Of a DNA stretch of 64,000 nucleotides, positions 1-11,254 are shown piece by piece. The notes beneath the pieces are model-generated. The model was not told the DNA's origin. It made no database searches and worked only from the letters and a program-made list of their open reading frames with translations. A program made the position numbers and the translations under genes. Source of the stretch: Stenotrophomonas bentonitica (GTDB lineage: Bacteria > Pseudomonadota > Gammaproteobacteria > Xanthomonadales > Xanthomonadaceae); assembly GCF_002887735.1 (NCBI RefSeq), contig NZ_PKQP01000001.1:682001-746000 (forward strand). Reading direction: 5' to 3'. Within the stretch, counting starts at the first letter, position 1. Every line of letters begins with the position of its first letter.

Positions 1-11
1 GGGTTGCCGGA

Positions 12-3000
12 TCAGGCCTTCTGCAGCGCGGCTACGCGCTGGGCCAGTTTCTTGGCCGAAATGCCGGTACGCGCCCCAAGCTCCTGGGCGAACAGCGAAA
101 CCCGCAGCTCCTCCAGGTCCCAGCGCAGGTCCTGCCACTGCGGCCGCTGGCGCAGGCCACGCGCGTCGGCCTGCGCCAGCGCCTCCACGAACGGACGCAG
201 CTCCAGCATGCGCGCCTGATCGCGCGGTGGATCACGCTTGGCACGTTCGGTGCGCAGGATCATCGCGCGCAGATAGCGCGGGTACTGCGCCAACGCGTCG
301 GCCGGCGTGTCACGCAGGAACCCGGGATGGACCAGGGCGGCAAGCTGCTGCTCCATGTCATCGAGGTTGCCACGCGCCCACCCCATCAGCGGCGCTTCCA
401 GCTGTGGTTTGAGCTCGGCCACGTGGGCGAGGATGTTCTCGGCCAGCTTCAGGCGCGCCATCGCCTCACCGAACAACGCCTTGCCCGCCTCGGCACTGCG
501 TTTGGCGAACGCGGCAGGGTCGCGGATATCACCCAGCCCGTCGGCCAGCACGGCATTCATCGCCGCATCGACCAGATCGCCCCGCAGCCGCTCCTGCGAT
601 TCGATCGCGGCGTACAGCAGCCCGGTCTTGGGCGGCACCGGCAATTGCTTGCGCGCCTGCTTGGCCTTGTCGGCCAGCGCGATCTCCATCAATCGACGAA
701 CCCCGAGCGGATGCTGTTCCAGCGCTTCGTTGCGGTCGGCGAAGATCTTCAGCGCTGCGGTCTCACCCTGATCGACCAGTGCCGGGTACGCCGGCACGCC
801 GGCTTCGCCGGGCACCTGCAGCGGGATCGGGGTAGCCGGGAAATCGCGTAGCCCTTCCGCGGCAAGCGCACGCCCTGCGCGTGCGGCGAAGGCCTCACCG
901 GCCTTGTCGCCGAAGCGGGCACGCAGCGCCTCCAGATCGCGCGAGGTCGCCAGCACCTTGCCGTCGGCATCGCGCAGGCGCAGGTTCATGCGCAGGTGCG
1001 GCTCCAGCGAGGCTTCGTCGAAATCGGTTGCGGCCAGCTTGGCACCCGTCGCGCGCGCGAGGAACCGCGCCAGTTCGCCCCGGATGTCATCGGCGGTCGG
1101 TTCGGCGAAGGCCTCGGCAAACGCGCGGCCAAAGTCCGGTGCCGGCACATAGTTGCGGCGCATCGCCTTGGGCAGGCTGCGGATCAATGCGGCGGCCTTG
1201 TCAGCGACGAAGCCCGGCGCCAGCCACGACAGCCGCGCCGGATCCAACGCGTTGAGCAGGTGCAGCGGCACCTCCAGCGTCACACCATCGTCCTCGGCAC
1301 CGGGTTCGAAGGTGTAATGCAGCGCCAGCCGCGCATCGCCCAGCGGCAGGTACCTGGGATAGCGCTCGGCATCGCTGCCTTCGCCCGGCAGCAGATCGGC
1401 CAGCGTCCACGACAGCGCCCGGCGCTTCTCCGGCGCCAGTGCTTTCCACCAGGTATCCAGGCCCATCGCCGAATGGATCTCGGCCGGTATCCGGTCCAGG
1501 TACCAGCGCGCCTGCCAGCCTTCATCGGCGACGATACCGGCGCGGCGCAGCTTGGCTTCTTCTTCGCGCGCCTGCTCCAGCACCTTGAGGTTGTCGGCCA
1601 CGAAGCCGGCCCGGGTGTTGATCTCGCCGGTCACCAGGCCCTGGCGCACGAAGATGTCATGCGCCTCGGCCGGCGCGATGCGGCCGTAATGCACCGGTTT
1701 TTTCGGGGCCAGCACCAGTCCGAACAGGCTGATCTGCTCCGAGGCCAGCACCTGGCCCTGCGCACGCGACCAGTGCGGATCGAAGTGCTTGCGCAGCAGC
1801 AGGTGCGGCAGTTCGTTGATGACCCAGTCCGGCTCGATCGCCGCGTTGGTCAGACCCCAGATCTTCTGGGTGTCCAGCAGTGTTGCAGTGAGCAGCCACG
1901 GCGGCGGCCGCTTGGCCAGGGCCGAGCCCGGGAACGGCAGGAAGCGACGCTGGCGCGGCGCCAGGAAATCGCCCTTGTCGCTGCGATGGCCGATCTGCGT
2001 GGGCAGGCCGGCGATCAGCGCGCGGTGCAGGGTCTGGTACGCCGCGGCGCGCACCTTGTCGCTGAACGCGCTGCGTGCCTCGGGATCGGCACCGTTGCCG
2101 GGCGCGGCCTTGTCCTCGGCAGGCGCCGGTTCGGATTTCCCTTCGCGGGCCAGGCGCGCGGCACGGTGCTGCTGGCCACGCGTCGCCTTGATCCTGGCCT
2201 CGTCATCGCGCGCCGGCGCCGGTGCAGAGGAACCGGCCAGCAGCGGCGCCAACGAGGTCTCTGCCGGCTCTTCATTCCAGCCCAGTTCTTCGCACAGCAC
2301 GCGCAGTTGGCGATGCAGTTCCCGCCATTCGCGCATGCGCAGGAAACCAAGGAAATGCCGCCCACACCAGTCGCGCAGCTTGGACTGGGTGAGATCTTCG
2401 TGGGCCTGGCGGTAGCCGTCCCACAGGCGCAGCACGCCGACGAATTCCGAGCGCCCATCGGCGAACAGCGCATGTGCGTTGTCCGCGGCGGCGCGCGCTT
2501 CCGGTGGCCGCTCACGCGGGTCCTGGATGCCCAGGAACGAGGCGATCACCAGCATCGGCCGCAGGCAGCCCTGTGCCTGCGCGGCGACCAGCATGCGAGC
2601 CAGTTTGACGTCCACCGGCAGGCGCGCCATCTGGCGCCCGATCGGGGTCAGGCGGCGCTCGGCATCGACCGCACCCAGCTCACCCAGCTGCTGCCAGCCA
2701 TCGGCGATGGCGCGTTCATCCGGTGCTTCCAGGAACGGGAAATCCTCGATCCTGCCCAGGCCCAGCTGCAGCATCCGCAGGATCACCCCGGACAGGCTGG
2801 AGCGACGGATTTCCGGATCGGTGAACTCAGGGCGCGACTGGAAATCCGCTTCGGAATACAGCCGGTAGCAAATGCCTTCGGAGACACGACCGCACCGGCC
2901 CTTGCGCTGGTTGGCGCTGGCCTGCGAGACCGCTTCGATATGCAGCCGGTCCAGTTTCTGGCGCGGGCTGTAACGCTTGATGCGGGCGAAACCGGGGTCG

Positions 3001-4115
3001 ATCACATAGCGGATGCGCGGCACCGTCAGGGAGGTTTCCGCGACGTTGGTGGCCAGCACGATGCGCCGGTTGCTGCCCGGGTTGAACACCAGGTCCTGAT
3101 CCTTCACCGACAGCCGCGCATACAGCGGCAGCACGTCGGTGCCGCGGTACTTGCGCCGCTCCAGTGCCTGGTGCGCATCGCGGATTTCGCGCTCGCCCGG
3201 GAAGAACAGCAGGATGTCGCCGCGCGGATCGATGCGGGTGATTTCATCCACCGCCGCGACCACTGCATCATTCACGGTGCGCTCGCCATCGCGGCCACCG
3301 TCGGCATCGCCGCCGCCCTCGCCTTCCAGCGGGCGGTAGCGCACGTCCACCGGGAAGGTGCGGCCTTCCACGCTGATCACCGGCGCATCATCAAAGTGCT
3401 GGGCGAAGCGCGAGGTATCGATGGTCGCCGAGGTGACGATCAGTTTGAGATCCGGCCGCTTCTTCAGCAGCTGCTTCAGATAGCCCAGCAGGAAATCGAT
3501 GTTGAGGCTGCGTTCGTGCGCCTCGTCGACGATGATCGTGTCGTAGTTGGACAGCCAGCGGTCACTGCTGATCTCGGCCAGCAGGATGCCGTCTGTCATG
3601 AACTTGATGCGGGTATCGTCACCGACACGGTCGGTGAAGCGCACCTGGTAACCCACGGTGGTGCCCAGTTCGGACTGCAGCTCCTGCGCGACACGCGTGG
3701 CCACCGCTCGTGCGGCAATCCGCCGCGGCTGCGTGCAGCCGATCATGCCGGCGGTGCCACGGCCGGCGGCCAGGCACAGCTTGGGCAGCTGCGTGGTCTT
3801 GCCCGAGCCGGTCTCACCGGCGATCACCACGACCTGATGGTCGCGGATCAGCGCGGTGATGGCCTCGGCTTCACGCGCAATCGGCAGCTGCTCGTCCAGA
3901 GTGATGGCCGGCTGATTCAGCGCACGCGCTTCACGGCGCTGCACGGACGCCTGCAAGGCCTGCTCGAACGCCGCCGCCAGCCCCGCATCCGCCGGTTTGG
4001 CCCGCCAACGCGAGAGCATCCCCAGCAAACGACCGCGGTCGCGGCTCATGGCCCCGTTGATCGCGGCCTGCTGCTGGGCCAGGCGTGCTGCATGTGGTTT
4101 TTCGATAGCGCTCAT
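12..4115 (-). CDS. hrpA: ATP-dependent RNA helicase HrpA (DEAH family)
   Basis: A large DEAH-box helicase of 1367 residues, close to the roughly 1300 of E. coli HrpA. HrpA is a cytoplasmic NTP-driven RNA helicase, linked in E. coli to mRNA processing and rescue of stalled ribosomes. Walker A GETGSGKT lies near residue 100, the DEAH box near 198, SAT near 230 and motif VI QRKGRCGR near 385. The long C-terminal half fits the OB-fold and DUF3418 regions of the family. The ATG at 4115 is preferred over the TTG directly before it. The gene is complete, with its stop at the window edge. It diverges from dps across about 95 bases. Confidence 0.95.
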   Translation of the reverse strand: MSAIEKPHAARLAQQQAAINGAMSRDRGRLLGMLSRWRAKPADAGLAAAFEQALQASVQRREARALNQPAITLDEQLPIAREAEAITALIRDHQVVVIAGETGSGKTTQLPKLCLAAGRGTAGMIGCTQPRRIAARAVATRVAQELQSELGTTVGYQVRFTDRVGDDTRIKFMTDGILLAEISSDRWLSNYDTIIVDEAHERSLNIDFLLGYLKQLLKKRPDLKLIVTSATIDTSRFAQHFDDAPVISVEGRTFPVDVRYRPLEGEGGGDADGGRDGERTVNDAVVAAVDEITRIDPRGDILLFFPGEREIRDAHQALERRKYRGTDVLPLYARLSVKDQDLVFNPGSNRRIVLATNVAETSLTVPRIRYVIDPGFARIKRYSPRQKLDRLHIEAVSQASANQRKGRCGRVSEGICYRLYSEADFQSRPEFTDPEIRRSSLSGVILRMLQLGLGRIEDFPFLEAPDERAIADGWQQLGELGAVDAERRLTPIGRQMARLPVDVKLARMLVAAQAQGCLRPMLVIASFLGIQDPRERPPEARAAADNAHALFADGRSEFVGVLRLWDGYRQAHEDLTQSKLRDWCGRHFLGFLRMREWRELHRQLRVLCEELGWNEEPAETSLAPLLAGSSAPAPARDDEARIKATRGQQHRAARLAREGKSEPAPAEDKAAPGNGADPEARSAFSDKVRAAAYQTLHRALIAGLPTQIGHRSDKGDFLAPRQRRFLPFPGSALAKRPPPWLLTATLLDTQKIWGLTNAAIEPDWVINELPHLLLRKHFDPHWSRAQGQVLASEQISLFGLVLAPKKPVHYGRIAPAEAHDIFVRQGLVTGEINTRAGFVADNLKVLEQAREEEAKLRRAGIVADEGWQARWYLDRIPAEIHSAMGLDTWWKALAPEKRRALSWTLADLLPGEGSDAERYPRYLPLGDARLALHYTFEPGAEDDGVTLEVPLHLLNALDPARLSWLAPGFVADKAAALIRSLPKAMRRNYVPAPDFGRAFAEAFAEPTADDIRGELARFLARATGAKLAATDFDEASLEPHLRMNLRLRDADGKVLATSRDLEALRARFGDKAGEAFAARAGRALAAEGLRDFPATPIPLQVPGEAGVPAYPALVDQGETAALKIFADRNEALEQHPLGVRRLMEIALADKAKQARKQLPVPPKTGLLYAAIESQERLRGDLVDAAMNAVLADGLGDIRDPAAFAKRSAEAGKALFGEAMARLKLAENILAHVAELKPQLEAPLMGWARGNLDDMEQQLAALVHPGFLRDTPADALAQYPRYLRAMILRTERAKRDPPRDQARMLELRPFVEALAQADARGLRQRPQWQDLRWDLEELRVSLFAQELGARTGISAKKLAQRVAALQKA

Positions 4116-4211
4116 CAATCGATTCGTTTAGAACTTTTGTTTACTACTGAAAGGGTAGTCTGATCTATTGTGAAGGCCATCCGATTCATCCCATCCATAA
4201 GGAGTTCTCCC

Positions 4212-4763
4212 ATGGCGAAGACGACCAAGACCCCGGCAAAGCCCAAGACGGCCAAGCAGAAACTCGGCGCGGCGGCCCCGTCGGCCCCGAACATTGATAT
4301 CGGGATCAAGGAGGGCGATCGCAAGAAGATCGCCGATGGACTATCGGCCTTCCAGGCAGATGCGTTCACGCTCTACCTGAAGACCCACAACTTCCATTGG
4401 AACGTGACCGGGTCGATGTTCAACTCGCTGCACACCATGTTCGAGACCCAGTACACCGAACAGTGGGCCGCCCTGGACGACGTCGCTGAACGCATCCGTG
4501 CACTGGGCTTCAACGCCCCGGGCTCCTACCGCGAGTTCGCGGCCCTGACCTCGATCGCCGAGGAGCCGGGCCTGACCGACAGCGCGGACTGGCGTGAAAT
4601 GGTACGCCAGTTGGTCACCGCCAACGAGGCCGTGTGCCGCACTGCCCGGAAAGTGCTGGATGTGGCCGACGATGCCGATGACGCACCGACCGAAGATCTG
4701 ATGACCCAGCGCCTGCAGACCCACGAAAAGTACGCCTGGATGCTGCGTTCGCTGCTGCAGTAA
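4212..4763 (+). CDS. dps: Dps-family DNA-protecting ferritin-like protein
   Basis: A 183-residue mini-ferritin of the Dps family. These dodecamers oxidise and store iron using peroxide and protect DNA in starvation and oxidative stress. The ferroxidase ligands are visible with canonical spacing: His62, His74, Asp89 and Glu93, within HNFHWNVTG and LDDVAERIRALG. The first 25 residues are rich in Lys, Pro and Ala, like the DNA-binding tails of other Dps proteins. The ATG at 4212 follows AAGGAG at 4199-4204; an in-frame ATG-like start further upstream has no such site. It diverges from hrpA and is followed by recQ 160 bases later. Confidence 0.93.
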   Translation: MAKTTKTPAKPKTAKQKLGAAAPSAPNIDIGIKEGDRKKIADGLSAFQADAFTLYLKTHNFHWNVTGSMFNSLHTMFETQYTEQWAALDDVAERIRALGFNAPGSYREFAALTSIAEEPGLTDSADWREMVRQLVTANEAVCRTARKVLDVADDADDAPTEDLMTQRLQTHEKYAWMLRSLLQ

Positions 4764-4814
4764 TCCCTCCGGGGGCCTTGCCCCTGCGGGATTTCCAAGG
4801 TTGCGCTGCGGCGC

Positions 4815-4838
4815 GCCCCCCTTGACTCCAAGGGGGGC
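4815..4838. terminator. GC-rich hairpin between dps and recQ
   Basis: A perfect 10-bp inverted repeat (GCCCCCCTTG and CAAGGGGGGC) with a 4-base loop lies 50 bases after the dps stop. No T-run follows, so intrinsic termination is uncertain. It may instead be an mRNA 3-prime stabiliser or part of the recQ leader. Confidence 0.3.
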
Positions 4839-4923
4839 TGCCTGGTCGAAGGGTGTCCCGCTTACGTTCACATCCGGAATGGGATGACCCGCCTCGGGGC
4901 GCCCAGCCCTGTAAACTACGGCG

Positions 4924-6729
<1,806 letters not shown>

Positions 6730-6823
6730 TGCGCCGGGGCGGCCAGACAGACCTTGCTCCAGAGTTGAACCGCGTGTTCAGCCATGGGTGCGACCGTGCG
6801 GATTTGGCAGTAAGGTGAGCCCC

Positions 6824-7222
6824 ATGTCCGCCAGTGGCCTGCTCCTGCGAGTCGTCCTGATGCTCAGCCTGTTGCTCAACGGGCTGAACGTGGCCATGGC
6901 CGGCCCGATGGCGCTCGCCCTGGCCGAGCCGGCCACCGCAAGCGGTGCCGCACCGACCTGCCATGGTGAAGCACCGGCGGCCGCCCTCCCGCATGACCAT
7001 CACGCCATGCCCGATGCTGCCAGCGGAGTGCAGGCGCCTCACGATGGCGACCACTGCAAGATCAAGGACTGCCTGCGCAGCTGCGCGCAGCAACCCAGCC
7101 TGACCGCCCAGGTCGCCTGGCTGGCCACGCCCCCGCCGCTGTCGCTGGCCCCGCTGCCGGCCGCGCATCCGTCGCAACCGACACCGCCGCTGGACCGCAT
7201 CACCCGCCCTCCGATCGCCTGA
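6824..7222 (+). CDS. copL: CopL-like copper-responsive metal-binding protein
   Basis: A 132-residue exported protein with an N-terminal signal segment (hydrophobic residues 5-25), then a His/Cys-rich stretch (CHGE, PHDHHAM, HDGDHCKIKDCLRSC) and a Pro-rich tail. In Xanthomonas and Stenotrophomonas such a small protein, CopL, sits directly upstream of copAB and is needed for copper-induced expression. Position, size and metal-binding residues match. The ATG at 6824 follows AAGGTGAG. The space to copA is 104 bases. An imperfect TGAAC/GTTCA inverted repeat at 6766-6780 lies upstream and could be an operator, but the arms are short. Confidence 0.8.
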   Translation: MSASGLLLRVVLMLSLLLNGLNVAMAGPMALALAEPATASGAAPTCHGEAPAAALPHDHHAMPDAASGVQAPHDGDHCKIKDCLRSCAQQPSLTAQVAWLATPPPLSLAPLPAAHPSQPTPPLDRITRPPIA

Positions 7223-7326
7223 TCCGCAGCGCTCTGCGAGCGCCTGCCTGATGCCCTGCCCGCATGGCCCCGCCTGCGGGCGTTGCCGGCACCCCGCGTG
7301 CCATTCGAATCGGATCCGGAGTTGCA

Positions 7327-9120
7327 ATGTCTTTCCTTAAAACACCCGGCACGGGCACCCCGCCCATGCCGTCACGCCGCCTGTTCGTGCAGGGCGTGGC
7401 TGCCGGCGGCGTGGTCGCCGGTCTGGCCGCCACCGGCCTGAGCCCACGCGCCTTCGCGGCCGCCGGTCCCGGCCTGGCCGGTGCCCCGCAGGTGCTCAGC
7501 AGCCATGACGTGCAGCTGAGCATCGGCGAATCGCTGGCCAACTTCACCGGGCGCACCCGCCCGGCGATCACCGTCAACGGCAGCCTGCCGGCGCCGATCC
7601 TGCGCTGGCGCGAAGGCCAGACGGTCAACATCCGGGTGGCCAACACGCTGCAGGGGCACCCCACCTCCATCCACTGGCACGGCCTGCTGCTGCCGGCCAA
7701 CATGGACGGCGTGCCCGGCCTGAGCTTCAACGGCATCGCCTCCGGCGAGGCCTACCAGTACCGGTTCACCCTCAAGCAGTCGGGCACGTACTGGTACCAC
7801 AGCCATTCGATGTTCCAGGAACAGGCCGGCCTGTACGGCGCGCTGATCATCGACCCGCTCGAGCCGGCGCCGTACCGCTTCGACCGTGAGCACGTGATCG
7901 TGCTCTCGGACTGGACCGACATGGACCCCGGCGCGCTGTTCCGGCGCATGAAGAAGCTGGCCGAGTACGACAACTACTACAAGCGCACCCTGCCCGACTT
8001 CCTCCGTGATGTGCGCCGGGATGGCTGGGCCGCAGCCACCGCCGACCGCGGCATGTGGGGCCGGATGCGGATGACGCCGACCGACATCTCCGACATCAAC
8101 GCCCACACCTATACCTACCTGCTCAACGGCACCGCACCGGCGGGCAACTGGACCGGGCTGTTCCGCAGTGGCGAGAAGGTGCTGCTGCGCTTCATCAACG
8201 GTGGCTCGATGACCTACTTCGATGTGCGCATCCCCGGCCTGAAAATGACCGTGGTCGCCGCCGATGGCCAGTACATCCACCCGGTCAGCATCGATGAGTT
8301 CCGCATCGCACCGGCCGAGACCTTCGATGTGATCGTCGAACCCAGTGGACAGGATGCCTACACGATCTTCTGCCAGGACATGGGCCGCACCGGCCATGCC
8401 GCCGGCACGCTGGCGGTCCGCCACGGCCTGCAGGCGCCGGTTCCCGAGCGCGACCCGCGCCCATTGCTGACCATGAGCGACATGGGCCATGACATGGGCC
8501 ATGCCGGAAACGGTATGGCGGGTCACGACATGAAGGGCATGGAAGGTGGCTGCGGCGCGAGCATGGGCCACGGCGCGCACGGCGCTGATTCCAAGGCGCC
8601 GCGCCACCCGGCCAGCGAAAAAGGCAATCCGCTGGTCGACATGCAGAGCATGGCCACCGACCCAAAGCTCGATGATCCCGGCATCGGCCTGCGCGACAAC
8701 GGTCGTCACGTGCTGACCTACGGTGCGATGCGCAGCCTGTTCGACGATCCCGATGGCCGCGATCCCGGCCGCGAGGTCGAGCTGCACCTGACCGGCCACA
8801 TGGAGAAATTCAGCTGGTCCTTCGACGGCATTCCGTTCGCCAGCGCCGAACCGCTGCGCCTGAACTACGGTGAACGCATGCGCATCGTGCTGGTCAACGA
8901 CACGATGATGCAGCACCCGATCCATCTGCATGGCGTGTGGAGCGACCTGGAAAACGCCGATGGCCAGTTCCACCTGCGCAAGCACACCATCGACATGCCC
9001 CCCGGCACCCGCCGCACCTATCGCGTGCGCGCCGACGCGCTCGGCCGCTGGGCCTACCACTGCCATCTGCTGTACCACATGGAAGCGGGCATGATGCGCG
9101 AAGTGAGGATCGAAGAATGA
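7327..9120 (+). CDS. copA: Copper resistance multicopper oxidase CopA
   Basis: A periplasmic multicopper oxidase of 597 residues, thought to oxidise Cu(I) and bind copper. A Tat signal (SRRLFVQG followed by an Ala/Gly-rich core) ends near residue 45. The four copper-ligand motifs are present: HWHG near 115, WYHSHS near 156, HPIHLHG near 529 and HCHLLYH near 577. A Met/His-rich copper-binding stretch spans about 382-423 (MGHDMGH, MAGHDMKGM). The ATG at 7327 is chosen because CGGAG precedes it by 5 bases. The stop overlaps the copB start by 4 bases, indicating translational coupling. Confidence 0.95.
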   Translation: MSFLKTPGTGTPPMPSRRLFVQGVAAGGVVAGLAATGLSPRAFAAAGPGLAGAPQVLSSHDVQLSIGESLANFTGRTRPAITVNGSLPAPILRWREGQTVNIRVANTLQGHPTSIHWHGLLLPANMDGVPGLSFNGIASGEAYQYRFTLKQSGTYWYHSHSMFQEQAGLYGALIIDPLEPAPYRFDREHVIVLSDWTDMDPGALFRRMKKLAEYDNYYKRTLPDFLRDVRRDGWAAATADRGMWGRMRMTPTDISDINAHTYTYLLNGTAPAGNWTGLFRSGEKVLLRFINGGSMTYFDVRIPGLKMTVVAADGQYIHPVSIDEFRIAPAETFDVIVEPSGQDAYTIFCQDMGRTGHAAGTLAVRHGLQAPVPERDPRPLLTMSDMGHDMGHAGNGMAGHDMKGMEGGCGASMGHGAHGADSKAPRHPASEKGNPLVDMQSMATDPKLDDPGIGLRDNGRHVLTYGAMRSLFDDPDGRDPGREVELHLTGHMEKFSWSFDGIPFASAEPLRLNYGERMRIVLVNDTMMQHPIHLHGVWSDLENADGQFHLRKHTIDMPPGTRRTYRVRADALGRWAYHCHLLYHMEAGMMREVRIEE

Positions 9121-10175
9121 GCCGCGCTCCGCTTACCGCGATGCCCACCCTCAGCGCTGCGCTGCTGCTGGCCTTGTCCGCCCCGACGTGGGCGCAGTCG
9201 CATGCCGGCCATGCCACGGCACCGATCACGGCCGATGCGCCACCGGCAGATGGCGGCAGCGCCGATCACAGCCAGATGGATCACTCGACGATGGACCACG
9301 GCAGCGCCGATCACAGCCAGATGGACCACTCGACGATGGACCACGGCAGCACCGATCACAGCCAGATGGACCATTCGACGATGGACCATGGCAGCGCAGA
9401 TCACAGCCAGATGGACCATTCGACGATGGACCACGGCATGCCGAAGCCACCCGCGCTCACTGAGCCACGCGAACCGATTCCGGTCGTCACGCCCGCCGAC
9501 CGCCTCGCCGCGTTCCCTCCGATCGACGGTGCGATGGAGCATGCACCGGAGATCCACAGCATGCTGCTGGTCAACCGCCTGGAACACTGGGACGGCCAGC
9601 ACGGTACCGGCCAGGCGTGGGAGGCCAGCGGCTGGGTCGGTGGCAACATCAACCGGCTATGGCTGCGCAGCGAAGGCGAGCGCGGTGACGGCCGCACCGA
9701 GTCGGCCAATCTCGAGGTGATGTACGGCCGCAGCGTCTCGCCGTGGTGGGACGTGCTGGTTGGCGTGAAGCAGGATTTTCGCCCGGCGGATTCGCGCACG
9801 TGGGCGGCGTTCGGCATCCAGGGCCTGGCGCCGTACAAGTTCGAGACCTCGGCCACGGCCTACATCGGCGAAGGCGGACAGTTTGCTGCGACAGTGGAAG
9901 TGGAGTACGAGCTGCTGCTGACCAACCGCCTGATCCTGCAGCCGCTGGTGGAAGCCACGTTCTCGGCCAAGGACGAGCCGGCGTACGGCAACGGTTCGGG
10001 ACTCAACAAGGTCGAGGCCGGGCTGCGCCTGCGCTACGAGTTCAGCCGCCGCTTCGCGCCTTACATCGGCATCAGCCACGAGCGGCTGTTCGGCGATACC
10101 GCTGATTACCACGAGGTGGCCGGTGAGCGCGCGCGCGATACCCGCTGGGTGGCGGGCGTGCGCGTCTGGTTCTGA
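9117..10175 (+). CDS. copB: Copper resistance outer-membrane protein CopB
   Basis: A 352-residue CopB-family protein, predicted to be an outer-membrane beta-barrel acting with CopA in copper sequestration. A signal peptide covers about residues 1-25. Residues 47-106 are four tandem 15-residue repeats rich in Met, Asp and His (DHSQMDHSTMDHG), a likely copper-binding segment. The C-terminal 230 residues hold alternating barrel-like strands and end in an aromatic residue (VRVWF), as is typical for outer-membrane barrels. The ATG at 9117 overlaps the copA stop (ATGA). Repeat number may vary between strains. Confidence 0.93.
   Translation: MSRAPLTAMPTLSAALLLALSAPTWAQSHAGHATAPITADAPPADGGSADHSQMDHSTMDHGSADHSQMDHSTMDHGSTDHSQMDHSTMDHGSADHSQMDHSTMDHGMPKPPALTEPREPIPVVTPADRLAAFPPIDGAMEHAPEIHSMLLVNRLEHWDGQHGTGQAWEASGWVGGNINRLWLRSEGERGDGRTESANLEVMYGRSVSPWWDVLVGVKQDFRPADSRTWAAFGIQGLAPYKFETSATAYIGEGGQFAATVEVEYELLLTNRLILQPLVEATFSAKDEPAYGNGSGLNKVEAGLRLRYEFSRRFAPYIGISHERLFGDTADYHEVAGERARDTRWVAGVRVWF
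9255..9434 (+). repeat. Four 45-bp tandem repeats inside copB
   Basis: Four in-frame 45-base units each encode a GSADHSQMDHSTMDH-type peptide. They differ mainly by synonymous changes (GAT/GAC) and one Ala-to-Thr change in unit 3. Their length in codons makes them a candidate for copy-number change without a frameshift. Confidence 0.95.
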
Positions 10176-10274
10176 TCCAGCGGCCGTGACAGGTTCCGGG
10201 TACCAAGGTGCCCGGAACCCCTGCCGCCTGCGCCGATGCCGTAAGCTGCCGACCCGCTCTGCCTGCCCTGCGCC

Positions 10275-10787
10275 ATGACGTTGACCCTCCGCCGCGCCAC
10301 CCTTGCCGATGCCGATGCGCTCTCGGCGATCGCCATCGCCACCTACACCGAGACCTTTGGCGATTCGTACCCGCCGCAGGATCTGCGTGATTTTCTGGAC
10401 AGCCACTACGCGGTCGAGCCACAACGCCGCGAGCTCGCCGACCCACGCAATGCGGCGTGGCTGCTGGAAGACGGCGCACGTGTGGTGGGCTATCTCGCCG
10501 CAGGGCCGAACTGCCTGCCGCATGCCGATGCCGCCGAGGGCGATATCGAACTCAAACGTCTCTACCTGCTCGCCAGCCACCAGGGCGGTGGTCACGGCGC
10601 GCGCCTGATGGACGCGTTCCTGGCGTGGCTCGATCAACCGCAGCGGCGCACGCTGTGGGTCGGCGTATGGTCGGAAAATCTAGGTGCGCAGCGCTTCTAT
10701 GCGCGCTATGGCTGCAGCAAGGTCGGCGAATACGATTTTCCGGTCGGCGACAGTGTCGACCGGGAATTCATCCTGCGCCGCGCCTGA
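10275..10787 (+). CDS. GNAT-family N-acetyltransferase (copy 1)
   Basis: A 170-residue GNAT acetyltransferase that transfers acetyl from acetyl-CoA to an unknown amine. The GNAT fold is seen in ELKRLYLLASHQGGGHGARLM (strand 4, then the acetyl-CoA pyrophosphate loop with GGGHGA, near residues 93-112) and in WSENLGAQRFYARYG near 135. It shares several of these strings with a second GNAT at about 30 kb. The start is ATG at 10275. It stands alone on the plus strand, convergent with the zinc-ribbon gene that follows. The substrate cannot be told from sequence. Confidence 0.88.
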   Translation: MTLTLRRATLADADALSAIAIATYTETFGDSYPPQDLRDFLDSHYAVEPQRRELADPRNAAWLLEDGARVVGYLAAGPNCLPHADAAEGDIELKRLYLLASHQGGGHGARLMDAFLAWLDQPQRRTLWVGVWSENLGAQRFYARYGCSKVGEYDFPVGDSVDREFILRRA

Positions 10788-10805
10788 GCACGGCACAGGC
10801 GCCTG

Positions 10806-11102
10806 TCAGAAGTCGAACAGGTCCGACAGGAAGCTTTCTTTTTTCTTCTTGCGGTAGCCGTGCTGGTCGCCGTACGGCTGCTGGCCCAGATGGCGGGTGT
10901 CACGGTGCTGCACGGCGGCCGGCGGCGGCGGAGCAGCCGCGCGTACCGGGGCCGGTGCTGCGGCACCGGCCGAGCGCTCGATGATCTTGTCCAGCTCGCC
11001 ACGGTCCAGCCACACGCCACGGCACTGCGGGCAGTAATCGATCTCGATGCCCTGGCGCTCGGACATCTGCAGCGCTTGGGTCTTGCATACGGGGCATTGC
11101 AT
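10806..11102 (-). CDS. Zinc-ribbon (zf-TFIIB type) protein
   Basis: A 98-residue protein starting with a TFIIB-like zinc ribbon. Two CxxC pairs (CPVC at residues 3-6 and CPQC near 24-27) are followed by the conserved GVWLDRGELDKII. A low-complexity Ala/Pro linker follows, then a basic KKKKE patch and an acidic SDLFDF tail. The family is widespread in proteobacteria but its role is not established; nucleic-acid or protein binding is likely. It converges with the GNAT gene, with 18 bases between their ends. Confidence 0.82.
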   Translation of the reverse strand: MQCPVCKTQALQMSERQGIEIDYCPQCRGVWLDRGELDKIIERSAGAAAPAPVRAAAPPPPAAVQHRDTRHLGQQPYGDQHGYRKKKKESFLSDLFDF

Positions 11103-11254
11103 GGGCAGTTATCCAAGGGGCAAAGCCGCACTCTAGCCGGTCCCACCTGACCGTGGTGCAACGCGGCCATGACCGATGGCCCCCCGACCAATGCCCCATG
11201 CTGCCCGGCCTGTCCTCGCCAACAATCCACGCATCCCTGGATATGGAGCGTCCC

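Noticed and set aside
996..4163. Long open frame on the plus strand opposite hrpA
   Set aside because: It mirrors hrpA codons in GC-rich DNA and has low-complexity Arg/Gln/Ala/His composition without domains.
6766..6780. Copper-responsive operator (TGAAC/GTTCA) before copL
   Set aside because: Five-base arms are too short to separate from chance without comparison.
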